Positions 1-6,316 of a stretch of 8,159 nt of DNA are shown one piece after another. The DNA lies in NCBI GenBank assembly GCA_026394635.1, contig JAPKXV010000229.1, positions 1 to 8,159 of the forward strand. The letters run 5' to 3'. The stretch's first letter is position 1, and each line of letters starts with the position of its first letter. The notes below the pieces were generated by a model that was not told where the DNA came from, ran no database searches, and worked only from the letters and a program-made list of their open reading frames with translations. A program made the position numbers and the translations under genes. The DNA comes from Methanoregula sp. (GTDB taxonomy: Archaea; Halobacteriota; Methanomicrobia; Methanomicrobiales; Methanospirillaceae).

Positions 1-147
1 AATCACGAGGATTCCGGTTTGCAACGAATGGAGGATCGTTTGGAACCGCTCCTCGCTCTCGCGGAACGTCTCATCTGCTCTTTTGCGCACCATTGACAGA
101 ACATAATAGTGTGATACGATATAGTTTTGGTCAAAAAAATATTTCAT
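1..147 (-). CDS. PAS-domain sensory protein, N-terminal fragment (cut by window edge)
   Basis: Read on the minus strand, an open frame starts at ATG 147 (or at the in-frame ATG 93) and runs off position 1 without a stop. From ATG 93 the product contains ADETFRESEERFQTIL followed by HSLQTGILVI. This is the typical entry into a PAS domain (pattern RESEERF-x-x-I-L-x-S-x-x-x-G-I-x-V-I) seen in archaeal and bacterial sensor histidine kinases and PAS regulators. ATG 147 would add 18 residues (MKYFFDQNYIVSHYYVLS) with no obvious domain. Neither start has a clear ribosome binding site, so the start is undecided. The frame is closed by a TAA inside the 3' end of the CinA-like gene. ATG 147 lies 16 nt after that gene's stop, so the two could be co-transcribed. 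Whether a kinase, a GGDEF domain or only PAS domains follow cannot be seen. Confidence 0.62.
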   Translation of the reverse strand, partial: MKYFFDQNYIVSHYYVLSMVRKRADETFRESEERFQTILHSLQTGILVI

Positions 148-163
148 CCGGTAGAATGGAAAA

Positions 164-1309
164 TCAAAGGAAGCGTACCGTTACCTGTGCCCAAGTCGGG
201 AGTATTATCCCGCAACATGGGGAGAATTCTCCAACAGTGGGGACCACGGCGCAGGGTGTTTTCCCGAGATGCCGGGTTATGACCCCGGATGGCTCTCCGA
301 ATGCGATGTAATTGCCGTCGTAGCTCGCGGTGCAGAGCCCGGACAGGCCGGAGCAGACTACTATATCTCCCTGCTTTTCGCAGTTAAACTGTTCAACGTG
401 ATCCTGACCGATCCTGACCGCGTTGATCACCGTGTCCTGCCGTATCAGCTTGCGCACGAGCTGGAGCACGCCTGAAGAGACATAGCCCTTGTCACTGGAT
501 GCTGCCTCGATCTTGTACTTTTCACAGACGTCCCGTGTTGCCTGGTGACCATCATCGCCACAGGTGTTTATGCGACGCGAAACCGAAGTGAAGGTTTGGG
601 GGAACGACGGATCGGCCGGGATATCACTTCCGGCTGCAGCCTTGTCCGTCCGGATTGAGACGCCGACATCTACCACACCCAGGGAATCCAGGTCATCCTT
701 TTCGACCGGGCCGGCCTTGCCCGTGACCGCAATACCCACGAGGGCCCGCGAATGCTCGAGTGCCCCAATCGCCATTTCAAGAGAGCATTCCTTCGTATAG
801 ACGTCCCCGGTCCTGACACCAAGGAACTGTCGTTTGGCATCGCTGTCGTAAGTAGCGAACCCGCCATAGATGTAGGAGCCGTAGAACGGGACGTCCACAA
901 GCGACGAACTGATCATCCCGCCGGTAAGTGATTCAGCGGTGACTACGTTGAGCTGTCGTGTCTTGATGCTCTCCAGAAACTCATGGGATGCGTTGTAGAT
1001 CTCATCCGAGTAGGAGTACATGTCGATGGTTGCATCCCTGCAAAGCCCGGAGCAGCAGATCGTACCGGTGGTGCAGTCCGACTGGTTCATGCAGGCCTCG
1101 CCGGTCCGGGGCTGCGTGACGGGGAAAGTGCTGACCGGGGGAGCAGTGGCAGGTATTGCAGGGGCATCTGGTGACGGGGACGAAACCCCCCGAATCCCGC
1201 CCGGCGTCGTGACCGGAATGATTGGTGCAGCTGCAGGGCCTTGATCCGCATACCCGGCCGCGAGAGTGACGGTCAGCAGCAGGAAAACCACGAGTAGGGC
1301 AGAACGCAT
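164..1309 (-). CDS. Exported CinA/PncC-like protein with cysteine-rich extensions
   Basis: 381 residues. Residues 2-21 form a signal peptide (MRS, a hydrophobic stretch to about A18, then a small-residue region), followed by a Pro/Thr/Ala-rich linker (about 22-70). A compact cysteine motif follows: C73-x5-C79-x5-C85-C86-x3-C90. Residues about 104-290 match the CinA C-terminal (nicotinamide-nucleotide amidase, PncC) fold: ESLTGG at 126-131 (usually ESCTGG), YGGFATYDSDAK at 148-159, FLGV at 162-165, TGKAGP at 196-201 and GVVDVGVSI at 211-219. The Ser of ES-x-TGG and the Lys of the Tyr-xxxx-Lys region are kept. The last 90 or so residues are a cysteine-containing tail of unknown fold. There are 14 cysteines in all, suggesting disulfides outside the cell. 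CinA/PncC proteins are normally cytoplasmic and deamidate NMN, so an exported version is odd and its substrate is unknown. ATG 1309 is chosen because the signal peptide starts there; GGATGA just upstream is a weak ribosome binding site. Confidence 0.85.
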   Translation of the reverse strand: MRSALLVVFLLLTVTLAAGYADQGPAAAPIIPVTTPGGIRGVSSPSPDAPAIPATAPPVSTFPVTQPRTGEACMNQSDCTTGTICCSGLCRDATIDMYSYSDEIYNASHEFLESIKTRQLNVVTAESLTGGMISSSLVDVPFYGSYIYGGFATYDSDAKRQFLGVRTGDVYTKECSLEMAIGALEHSRALVGIAVTGKAGPVEKDDLDSLGVVDVGVSIRTDKAAAGSDIPADPSFPQTFTSVSRRINTCGDDGHQATRDVCEKYKIEAASSDKGYVSSGVLQLVRKLIRQDTVINAVRIGQDHVEQFNCEKQGDIVVCSGLSGLCTASYDGNYIAFGEPSGVITRHLGKTPCAVVPTVGEFSPCCGIILPTWAQVTVRFL

Positions 1310-1419
1310 TATTCATCCCGTGTGTGTGATTGATAGTCATTTCACAATAACCTTTCTTCGCCACGTTTTCCCGTATGACGCTGATATCCGGAAGTGAACC
1401 GGCGGGGCGCCCCCGGCAC

Positions 1420-1596
1420 CACCGGCCCACAGCTGCACCGCCCTGCGAGACCCGGCCAACACCCGGGCTTCAGCAGGAATCGGAAAAACGCCCTTTCCGG
1501 TACCGATCACTCTCCCAAAAGCACCCATCCACGAATTTCTCCGAGCCTAAAAAAGAGCCAGCACCAGCCAAACCCGGTGCAGCGATCTCTCGCGTG
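1420..1596 (+). repeat. Mosaic intergenic repeat, copy 1 (A module then B module)
   Basis: The gap 1310-1682 holds no convincing gene. Its centre is a repeat. The A core (1420-1477) has CACCGGCCCACAGCTGCACC, then AGACCCGGCCAAC and CCCGGGCTTCAGCAGG. The B core (about 1490-1596) has CCTTTCCGGTACCGATCAC, TCTCCCAAAAGCACC, GAATTTCTCCGAGCC and a hairpin-capable GCACC-N10-GGTGC (1561-1580), ending near GCGTG. The A core matches copies at 2304, 4862, 6158 and 7146, and the B core matches 7700-7800. Between the repeat and hicA, CCCGG-N5-CCGGG (1641-1655) could form a small hairpin beyond the hicA stop. Confidence 0.8.
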
Positions 1597-1682
1597 TTGG
1601 TGTGCCGGCCGATTGCTGCCAGAAGTTTGCTTTCTACCCTCCCGGCACTTCCGGGCAACACGGGCAGATGCGGCACCATCTC

Positions 1683-1913
1683 TCAGACATACCGGTAAAA
1701 TTCATCAATATCGACTTTAGCCAGCCTGAGCGCACCCCGAAGTGTTCCCGGTTTTAACTCATCATGGAGAGGAACAACGGTTCCGGTCTTTCCGTCAGCA
1801 CTCATCTTCGAAAGTCGTACATGACTGCCTGAACGACCTGATACCAAAAAACCAAATTTATTGCAGAGAATTTTGATGGTTTCTTCACCGGAAACCGGCT
1901 TAAGATGTGGCAA
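1683..1913 (-). CDS. hicA: HicA-type mRNA interferase toxin
   Basis: 76 residues if translation starts at TTG 1913. HicA toxins are small double-stranded-RNA-binding-fold ribonucleases that cleave mRNA and are neutralised by HicB. Family features visible are the opening MPHLKPVSGEE, the GF-x5-RSGSHVRL segment with the presumed catalytic His at residue 31, VVPLHDELKPGTLRG at 46-60, and the closing IDEFYRYV. The TTG at 1913 is preferred over the upstream in-frame TTG at 1928. It gives the usual HicA N-terminus, and GAGGTG (1921-1926 on the plus strand numbering) sits 7 nt before it. The gene overlaps the end of hicB by 14 nt, the usual arrangement of a co-translated pair. The start being TTG may keep toxin synthesis low relative to the antitoxin (inference). 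Confidence 0.9.
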   Translation of the reverse strand: MPHLKPVSGEETIKILCNKFGFLVSGRSGSHVRLSKMSADGKTGTVVPLHDELKPGTLRGALRLAKVDIDEFYRYV

Positions 1914-2112
1914 CCGATGACACCTCAAAGGTTGTCAGGATTGCCCGTTTCTTTTTTGTCAGAGGGAACTCTTCCAGATACAGTTCGGTCGCCTCTTTCA
2001 GGTTACTGACCGCCTCTTCCACTGTTTTGCCCTGACTTACTGTACCTACCTCGGGACATTCTGCCACATAGGTGTCATCCTCTTTGTGAAGCACGGCGGT
2101 AAATGTTGACAT
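1900..2112 (-). CDS. hicB: HicB-type antitoxin (short form)
   Basis: 70 residues starting at ATG 2112, with AAGGAG 6 nt upstream. The sequence STFTAVLHKEDDTYVAECPEVGTVSQG followed by KTVEEAVSNLKEATELYLEE is the HicB partial RNase H-like fold (UPF0150), which binds and blocks HicA. It ends in ILTTFEVSSVATS, so there is no room for the C-terminal helix-turn-helix or ribbon-helix-helix domain that longer HicB proteins use to repress their own promoter. Upstream ATG or GTG-type extensions to 2274 were rejected: they run into the intergenic repeat and lose the good ribosome binding site. The antitoxin gene precedes the toxin gene. Confidence 0.92.
   Translation of the reverse strand: MSTFTAVLHKEDDTYVAECPEVGTVSQGKTVEEAVSNLKEATELYLEEFPLTKKKRAILTTFEVSSVATS
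1921..1926 (-). promoter_or_regulatory. Ribosome binding site that fixes the hicA start
   Basis: GAGGTG on the minus strand is complementary to the archaeal 16S rRNA 3' end and lies 7 nt before TTG 1913. It is inside the hicB coding sequence, which supports translational coupling and the TTG start. Confidence 0.7.
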
Positions 2113-2130
2113 ATGATTCTCCTTAAATGA

Positions 2131-2147
2131 GAATGGGTTGTCCATTC
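2131..2147 (-). promoter_or_regulatory. Inverted repeat upstream of hicB, candidate operator
   Basis: GAATGG-N5-CCATTC is a perfect 6-bp inverted repeat 18 nt before the hicB start, between a possible TATA-like element (GATTTTAGG on the minus strand, about 2147-2155) and the ribosome binding site. The position would suit an operator for HicB or the HicAB complex. The short HicB lacks a visible DNA-binding domain, so another repressor or chance is possible. Confidence 0.35.
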
Positions 2148-2191
2148 CTAAAATCTTTGTTGAGAACCTGACTGTTCCAATCCCGCGTTCC

Positions 2192-2398
2192 TTCCGGTTC
2201 CGGAGAAACCCAGCCATTTCCGCGTTCGCCCCCTCTCCCAAAAGCACCGGTAAGTGCACGTCCGGAGCCCGCACTCCATCGCTCCCGGCCTAACGCCCCC
2301 TTTCACCGGCCCACAGCTGCACCCCCTTCGCAAGACCCGGCCAACCCCCGGGCTTCAGGGGGAGGCCTTGCCGGAGATTTCCCCGCCGGACCCGGCAC
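2192..2398 (+). repeat. Mosaic intergenic repeat, copy 2 (B left part then A module)
   Basis: This occupies most of the 2113-2556 gap between divergent hicB and the M3 peptidase gene. The left part has GGTTCCGGAGAAACCCAGCC (about 2196-2215), CTCTCCCAAAAGCACCGG and a GTCCGGAGCCCG segment. The A core begins at 2304 (CACCGGCCCACAGCTGCACC), followed by AAGACCCGGCCAAC, CCCCCGGGCTTCAGGGGG and GCCGGACCCGGCAC. The right end matches the copy ending at 7254. Positions 2399-2500 show nothing recognisable. Confidence 0.8.
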
Positions 2399-2508
2399 AA
2401 ATAATTCCAAGCATGGTTGCCCCCGTGAAGCGATCTCCTGAGTTGAGCACCGTACTCGTGACATAGCAGGCCTTCGGCATGAGCAGGTCCCTGGCCGGGA
2501 ACGCATGC

Positions 2509-2517
2509 CTTTATCAT
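2509..2517 (+). promoter_or_regulatory. TATA-like box for the M3 peptidase gene
   Basis: CTTTATCAT is the only AT-rich TATA-like element before the gene. A start site about 25 nt downstream (near 2540) gives a short leader before ATG 2557, and would exclude the upstream in-frame ATG at 2479. The match to TTTATATA is partial. Confidence 0.35.
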
Positions 2518-2556
2518 GATTGCCGTGAGACTGAAACGATCACTGATGATCTTCTG

Positions 2557-4671
2557 ATGCATGCAACGCAACGACAAAGAAATTATTTTTATTCAGCCTG
2601 TGCAGTCATCATCATCATTGCTGCAGCAACCTCCGGGTGCCTGCGGGATGCCCCCCCTGATACAACGGCCGGCTTACCTCCGTCCGTCACTGCCAGCAGC
2701 CCCGGCCTGATAAAAGCGCAGTACTCCCCCGGGGAGATCATACGACTCTGCGCTGCGGCAGAACTCGATACCAACACCTCGCTCAATGCCATCGCCGCCA
2801 TTCCGGCGGGACAACGCACCATGGACAACACGCTCCTTGCGTTTGACTCGGCAATCACCGATTATTCCGACGCGATCTACCCGCTCACCCTGATGGGATA
2901 TGTCTCCCCGGACCCGCGGGTAGCAGCAGAAGGAGTAGCGGCCTTGCAGTCGGCCTCTGCTTTCCTTAACGCTGTGTATTCCCGGCGCGACCTGTACGAT
3001 GCCATCAGGGGACAAGTTCCCCGCACGCCCGATGAGACGCGGCTCTCCACCAACACAATCCGCACGTTCCGGCAAAACGGGCTCGGCCTTCCGGATGAGC
3101 AGCTTGTTCGCGTCACGCCGATGAAGACAAACTTAAGCCTGCTTGAAACCCGGTATTTAACAAACCTCCGAAACGACAACACCACGCTCGCTTTTACCGC
3201 TGGGGAACTGGAAGGGATCCCTGCTGCAACTCTCTCCACGTTCACGCAGAAGTCGGATGGAAACTATCGTGTCACGATGTCAAACCCGGACTATATTGCA
3301 GTGATGACGTATGCACGGTCCGGCGACACGCGGAAGAGGATGTATGCAGCATATATGAACCGCCAGGCTGACACGAACACGGTCATCCTTGAGGAGGCGA
3401 TCGGCCTCCGGTACCGGATTGCACAGGAGCTCGGGTATGCAACATGGGCCGATTACCGGCTGGACGGAAGGGTTGCAAAAAATATCACCAGCGTCAATAA
3501 TTTCCTCGATGCACTGAAAGCTCCGGTAAAGGAAAAGTACCGTGCGGAGATCGCCAACCTTCTTGCGATAAAGCAGGGACTCAACCCCGGGGCAAACGGG
3601 GTTGATCCCTGGGATGTACTATACCTGCAGGAGGTCCTAAAAAACCAGCGGTACGGGTATAGCGAGGAGGAGGTCCGGGAATACCTCCCCTACGACCATG
3701 TATTGCAGGGTATGTTCACAACGTTCGGGACCGTATTTGCGATCCGGTTTGACGAAGTGAAGGACGCCCCGGTCTGGGCGGATGGAGTGCAGGTGTTCCG
3801 TGTCAGCAACCTTTCCGACAGTGCAACCATAGGTTACCTGTACATCGATCCCTTCCCCCGCGAGGGGAAATACGAGTGGTTCTGCACCAACCCGGTCACC
3901 GCCGGGAGGATGAAGAACGGCACCTATGCGGCCCCGGTTGTCGTGATCATTGCAAATTTCCCTGCCCCGCAGAGGGACAAGCCCGCGCTTCTCACCCCGG
4001 TTGATGCTGAGACGCTCTTCCACGAGACCGGGCATGCCCTGCATCACCTGCTGACCCGGGCACCCTACGGCACCCAGTCCGGGATGCAGGTGGAGTGGGA
4101 CTTTGTCGAGACCCCGTCGCTGACCATGGAGAACTGGTGGTGGGACCCGCAGGTGATGGAATCGATCTCGGGCCACTACACGGACATGTCGCAGAAGATA
4201 CCTTCCAGTCTCCGGGATAAGGTCATTGCATCCCGTGATGCGGTTCTCACCAACTATTACAGCATCCGGCTCGTCTATGCCCTTGAGGATATGGGATTCC
4301 ATACGTCCGGTGAAAAGGTCAACATGAGCGAGGTGTGGGAGCGGAATTACAAGGAGACTACAGGCTTCCCCGCACTTGCAGGCACGCACCAGCCGGCATC
4401 GTTCTCCTACATGATGGAGGGCTATGATGCCGGCATGTACAGTTACCTGTGGGCAAGAGTGTATGCCATCAATGCCGGTAACGTCTTTGAAAATGACGGG
4501 ATGACCAACAAGACCACGGGTCTGCGCTACCGGCAGACAATCCTTGAGAAGGGTAACATGGAAGACGGGGACAAGATGATCCATGATTTCCTGGGAAAAG
4601 AGCCCAAAACAGAGGTGCTGTACCGCCAGCTCGGGATCAACATGACCGGGTCGTCCGGCAAAATGAGATAA
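2557..4671 (+). CDS. Exported M3-family metallopeptidase (thimet oligopeptidase-like lipoprotein)
   Basis: 704 residues from ATG 2557. The N-terminus is basic (MHATQRQRN), followed by SACAVIIIIAAATSGC, a signal peptide with a lipobox-like end at Cys; the protein is probably lipid-anchored outside the membrane. M3A peptidases are zinc oligopeptidases that cut short peptides inside a deep channel. Catalytic features are HETGH at 489-493 and the third zinc ligand in FVETPS, Glu518. Glu518 lies 29 residues after the first His, the same spacing as in thimet oligopeptidase (H473/E502). The N-terminal half also follows the family (RKRMYAAYMNRQADTNTVIL, then AQELGYATWADYRLDGRVAK). Near the C-terminus, GYDAGMYSYLW (622-632) matches the substrate-binding Tyr region. 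Two positions differ: Tyr618 where thimet oligopeptidase has His600, and Met627 where it has Tyr609. ATG 2557 is preferred over ATG 2479 because it places the signal peptide at the N-terminus and has TGATGATC just upstream. The gene stands alone and is convergent with the phosphoesterase gene. Confidence 0.92.
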   Translation: MHATQRQRNYFYSACAVIIIIAAATSGCLRDAPPDTTAGLPPSVTASSPGLIKAQYSPGEIIRLCAAAELDTNTSLNAIAAIPAGQRTMDNTLLAFDSAITDYSDAIYPLTLMGYVSPDPRVAAEGVAALQSASAFLNAVYSRRDLYDAIRGQVPRTPDETRLSTNTIRTFRQNGLGLPDEQLVRVTPMKTNLSLLETRYLTNLRNDNTTLAFTAGELEGIPAATLSTFTQKSDGNYRVTMSNPDYIAVMTYARSGDTRKRMYAAYMNRQADTNTVILEEAIGLRYRIAQELGYATWADYRLDGRVAKNITSVNNFLDALKAPVKEKYRAEIANLLAIKQGLNPGANGVDPWDVLYLQEVLKNQRYGYSEEEVREYLPYDHVLQGMFTTFGTVFAIRFDEVKDAPVWADGVQVFRVSNLSDSATIGYLYIDPFPREGKYEWFCTNPVTAGRMKNGTYAAPVVVIIANFPAPQRDKPALLTPVDAETLFHETGHALHHLLTRAPYGTQSGMQVEWDFVETPSLTMENWWWDPQVMESISGHYTDMSQKIPSSLRDKVIASRDAVLTNYYSIRLVYALEDMGFHTSGEKVNMSEVWERNYKETTGFPALAGTHQPASFSYMMEGYDAGMYSYLWARVYAINAGNVFENDGMTNKTTGLRYRQTILEKGNMEDGDKMIHDFLGKEPKTEVLYRQLGINMTGSSGKMR

Positions 4672-4703
4672 TCCCCGGGGAACCAGCGAAAAATTCCTCA
4701 TCC

Positions 4704-4709
4704 TTTTTT
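4704..4709 (+). terminator. Oligo-T terminator after the M3 peptidase gene
   Basis: Six T residues 33 nt after the stop codon, preceded by the short palindrome TCCCCGGGGA (4672-4681). Archaeal RNA polymerase commonly stops at oligo-T runs. Confidence 0.45.
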
Positions 4710-4861
4710 CGTACAGGCAGCTGCCCGGGTATGACCGGGATTATAACCCTATGCAAACTGCCCGGGAAACCGGGGAAATATAGCCAGTACGGGCATGCCC
4801 GCCCCCGTCCAGTACTATGCATGAGTTAAGACCCGTCCAATGTTGGCAGGTGGGGTACCAC

Positions 4862-4950
4862 CACCGGCACCATCTTACCGCTGCACCGCTACGCAAAGAC
4901 CCGGCCAGCCCCCGGGTTTCAGCTGGGACGGGTGGGAGATCTGCCGGGAA
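4862..4950 (+). repeat. Mosaic intergenic repeat, copy 3 (A module only)
   Basis: This lies in the 4672-5004 gap between convergent genes. It starts at CACCGGCACC, then CCGCTGCACCGCTACGCAAA, GACCCGGCCAGCCCCCGGG, TTTCAGC, GGGACGGGTGGG and TGCCGGGAAA. It shares CCAGCCCCCGGGTTTCAGC with the copies at 6199 and 7187. No B module is seen next to it. The left part of the gap (4711-4810) contains several GC-rich palindromes but no gene. Confidence 0.75.
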
Positions 4951-4978
4951 AAAAGTAAGAAGCCCTTTATGGAACCTG

Positions 4979-4983
4979 AAAAA
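4979..4983 (-). terminator. Oligo-T terminator candidate after the phosphoesterase gene
   Basis: On the minus strand a T5 run lies about 22 nt after the stop of the phosphoesterase gene, and a second T6 run at 4949-4954 lies at the edge of the repeat. Either could end transcription; no stable stem precedes them. Confidence 0.3.
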
Positions 4984-5004
4984 TCTTCCAGGTGCCCGGT
5001 TGTT

Positions 5005-6051
5005 TCACCGGGCCCGGAGGGTGAACGTATCCCCGGTTTCCCACGAACCGGTCACCGGGTTCAACTGTTTCTCAACCCCGTCGAACGTCCCGGTACTTTC
5101 ATGGACCGTGAAAACAAGGTAGCCGACTCTCTGGTCATCCTTGGCGATTGTCTTCATCGGGTTTTCCAAGGTAAGTGCAGGATCCACATTCGCAGGATCG
5201 AATGCTATCGCGTGTGCCCCGGCGTTCCCGCTGACTATTTGCCTGACACCCTGAGATTCGCTCCTGACATACAGGTGGGCATGCCCGCATAAATAGGCAG
5301 ATACGTTGTTGTCGACCATGCTCTTCCAGAAGATATCACGCTGTGTGGAATGAGTGTCGATGGCGAAATCATTCTCTTTAGTATCGTTAACCACAGCATA
5401 TGCGGGAGAATGCCCGAAAACAAACGTGAACGGCCGGGTATCCTGCGTGAGCTGCCCGTTAACCCAGCTCTGGTTCACCGTCTCCTTCTTACCATTGTGT
5501 GCAATATAATTGTCGTTCAGTAGGTATTTTGCACCCTTGTGCGTGAACGAATACGTCAGCTTCTCTTCACCGAGCGGGCCGTTTGTCGGCATGCCGGCAG
5601 CCGCCGTTGCGAGATAGGCATCGAGAAGGGGAGCAACGGTCTGGTTCGGGCCGTCCTCGTGGTTACCACGGATTACATACAGCGGGATTCCGGTACCGTC
5701 AGTGTAATTGTGGATAGGAGCAACGTATTTCATCCAGTTTTCGAACTGACCCGTATAATTGCCCGCCATCGGGGACGCATTTGTTAATTCCCACCCGTTG
5801 ACCAGGTCACCCATGTACAAGGCAAGGTCCGGCTTCTCCGCGGCTATTGCTTTGGCAATCAGGATGAGGGCCGGACTGACCCCGGTTGTCGTGTTCCCCG
5901 CCGGGTCAGGGGAATCTGCAAATACAACAAATTTCCAGTCCCCGGATCCTGCCGGGGTCGTGTGGACTGGCGCAGGTGACTGGGTCGTGCACCCGCAGAC
6001 ACTTACAGCAAGTATCAGGAAGAGGAATCCAAGTAACTGAAACAATCGCAT
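5005..6051 (-). CDS. Exported calcineurin-like metallophosphoesterase (lipoprotein)
   Basis: 348 residues. The signal peptide runs from MRLFQLLGF through a hydrophobic core to the lipobox VCGC (Cys21), so the protein is probably lipid-anchored on the cell surface. The dinuclear metal-site motifs are in order: D46 in VVFADSPD, GDLVNGW at 81-87, GNHE at 129-132, GHSPAY at 213-218 and GHAHLY at 256-261. The first motif lacks the His of the classical D-x-H, as in other subgroups of the superfamily that use a different first motif. The C-terminal 80 residues are probably a beta-rich tail. Eight N-x-S/T sequons occur in residues 53-251, fitting a glycosylated surface protein. The substrate cannot be deduced; purple acid phosphatase-like or nucleotidase-like activity is possible. 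There is no clear ribosome binding site before ATG 6051, but a TATA-like box sits about 25 nt upstream, pointing to a leaderless mRNA. A single-gene unit. Confidence 0.9.
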   Translation of the reverse strand: MRLFQLLGFLFLILAVSVCGCTTQSPAPVHTTPAGSGDWKFVVFADSPDPAGNTTTGVSPALILIAKAIAAEKPDLALYMGDLVNGWELTNASPMAGNYTGQFENWMKYVAPIHNYTDGTGIPLYVIRGNHEDGPNQTVAPLLDAYLATAAAGMPTNGPLGEEKLTYSFTHKGAKYLLNDNYIAHNGKKETVNQSWVNGQLTQDTRPFTFVFGHSPAYAVVNDTKENDFAIDTHSTQRDIFWKSMVDNNVSAYLCGHAHLYVRSESQGVRQIVSGNAGAHAIAFDPANVDPALTLENPMKTIAKDDQRVGYLVFTVHESTGTFDGVEKQLNPVTGSWETGDTFTLRAR

Positions 6052-6072
6052 GGGAGTGTATTCCTATCCGGA

Positions 6073-6081
6073 TACATAAAG
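6073..6081 (-). promoter_or_regulatory. TATA-like box, leaderless promoter of the phosphoesterase gene
   Basis: CTTTATGTA on the minus strand ends 22 nt before ATG 6051. The usual 22-27 nt spacing from archaeal TATA box to start site would put transcription start at or beside the A of the start codon. This fits the absence of a ribosome binding site. The box lies just outside the neighbouring repeat copy. Confidence 0.5.
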
Positions 6082-6090
6082 ACTGTGTTC

Positions 6091-6235
6091 CTCTCCTAAA
6101 AACTCTGGTACATGCAAGTTCCGGGCCCGTTCATGTACCGGCAATTCCCAAACGCCCCACGCTCACCGGCCTACGGCTGCACCATCACGCGGGACCAGCC
6201 AGCCCCCGGGTTTCAGCGGGGGCTGGTGGGGCCTG
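6091..6235 (+). repeat. Mosaic intergenic repeat, copy 4 (left partner of a direct-repeat pair)
   Basis: This fills the gap between the divergent phosphoesterase and toxin-antitoxin genes. It begins CTCTCCTAAAA and continues through GCAAGTTCCGGGCCCG into an A module. Positions 6125-6217 are identical, base for base, to 7113-7205 (93 nt), and 6125-6235 differs from 7113-7223 at only two positions. Its core contains a perfect hairpin, CCAGCCCCC (6199-6207), a 10-nt loop, and GGGGGCTGG (6218-6226). Confidence 0.9.
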
Positions 6236-6272
6236 CCTGATGACGCACCACTGCATCCGAAGAGGGAGAAGC

Positions 6273-6281
6273 AGATATACC
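6273..6281 (+). promoter_or_regulatory. TATA-like box for the PIN toxin-antitoxin operon
   Basis: AGATATACC lies about 37 nt before the antitoxin ATG, allowing a short leader that includes the AAAGGAG ribosome binding site. A second AT-rich element (AATATATG, about 6290-6297) lies too close to the ATG for a leadered message. The match is partial. Confidence 0.3.
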
Positions 6282-6316
6282 AGAGCAGTAATATATGAAA
6301 TACAAAAGGAGCGAAC

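Noticed and set aside
2113..2274. Extended HicB start at 2274
   Set aside because: The extension is repeat sequence in translation; ATG 2112 has AAGGAG 6 nt upstream and gives the family N-terminus.
2479..2556. Upstream ATG 2479 as start of the M3 peptidase
   Set aside because: It would put 26 residues before the signal peptide and lies upstream of the only TATA-like box.
1337..2577. Minus-strand open frames in the repeats (1337-1528, 1470-1679, 2148-2333, 2290-2577)
   Set aside because: They encode Arg/Gly-rich text dictated by the repeat. The frame shifts between copies and none has a ribosome binding site, so they are likely spurious.
3637..4701. 354-codon open frame antisense to the M3 peptidase gene
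   Set aside because: It is a GC-driven shadow: the opposite strand encodes a complete peptidase with its catalytic motifs, and the antisense product is His/Pro/Arg-rich without domains.
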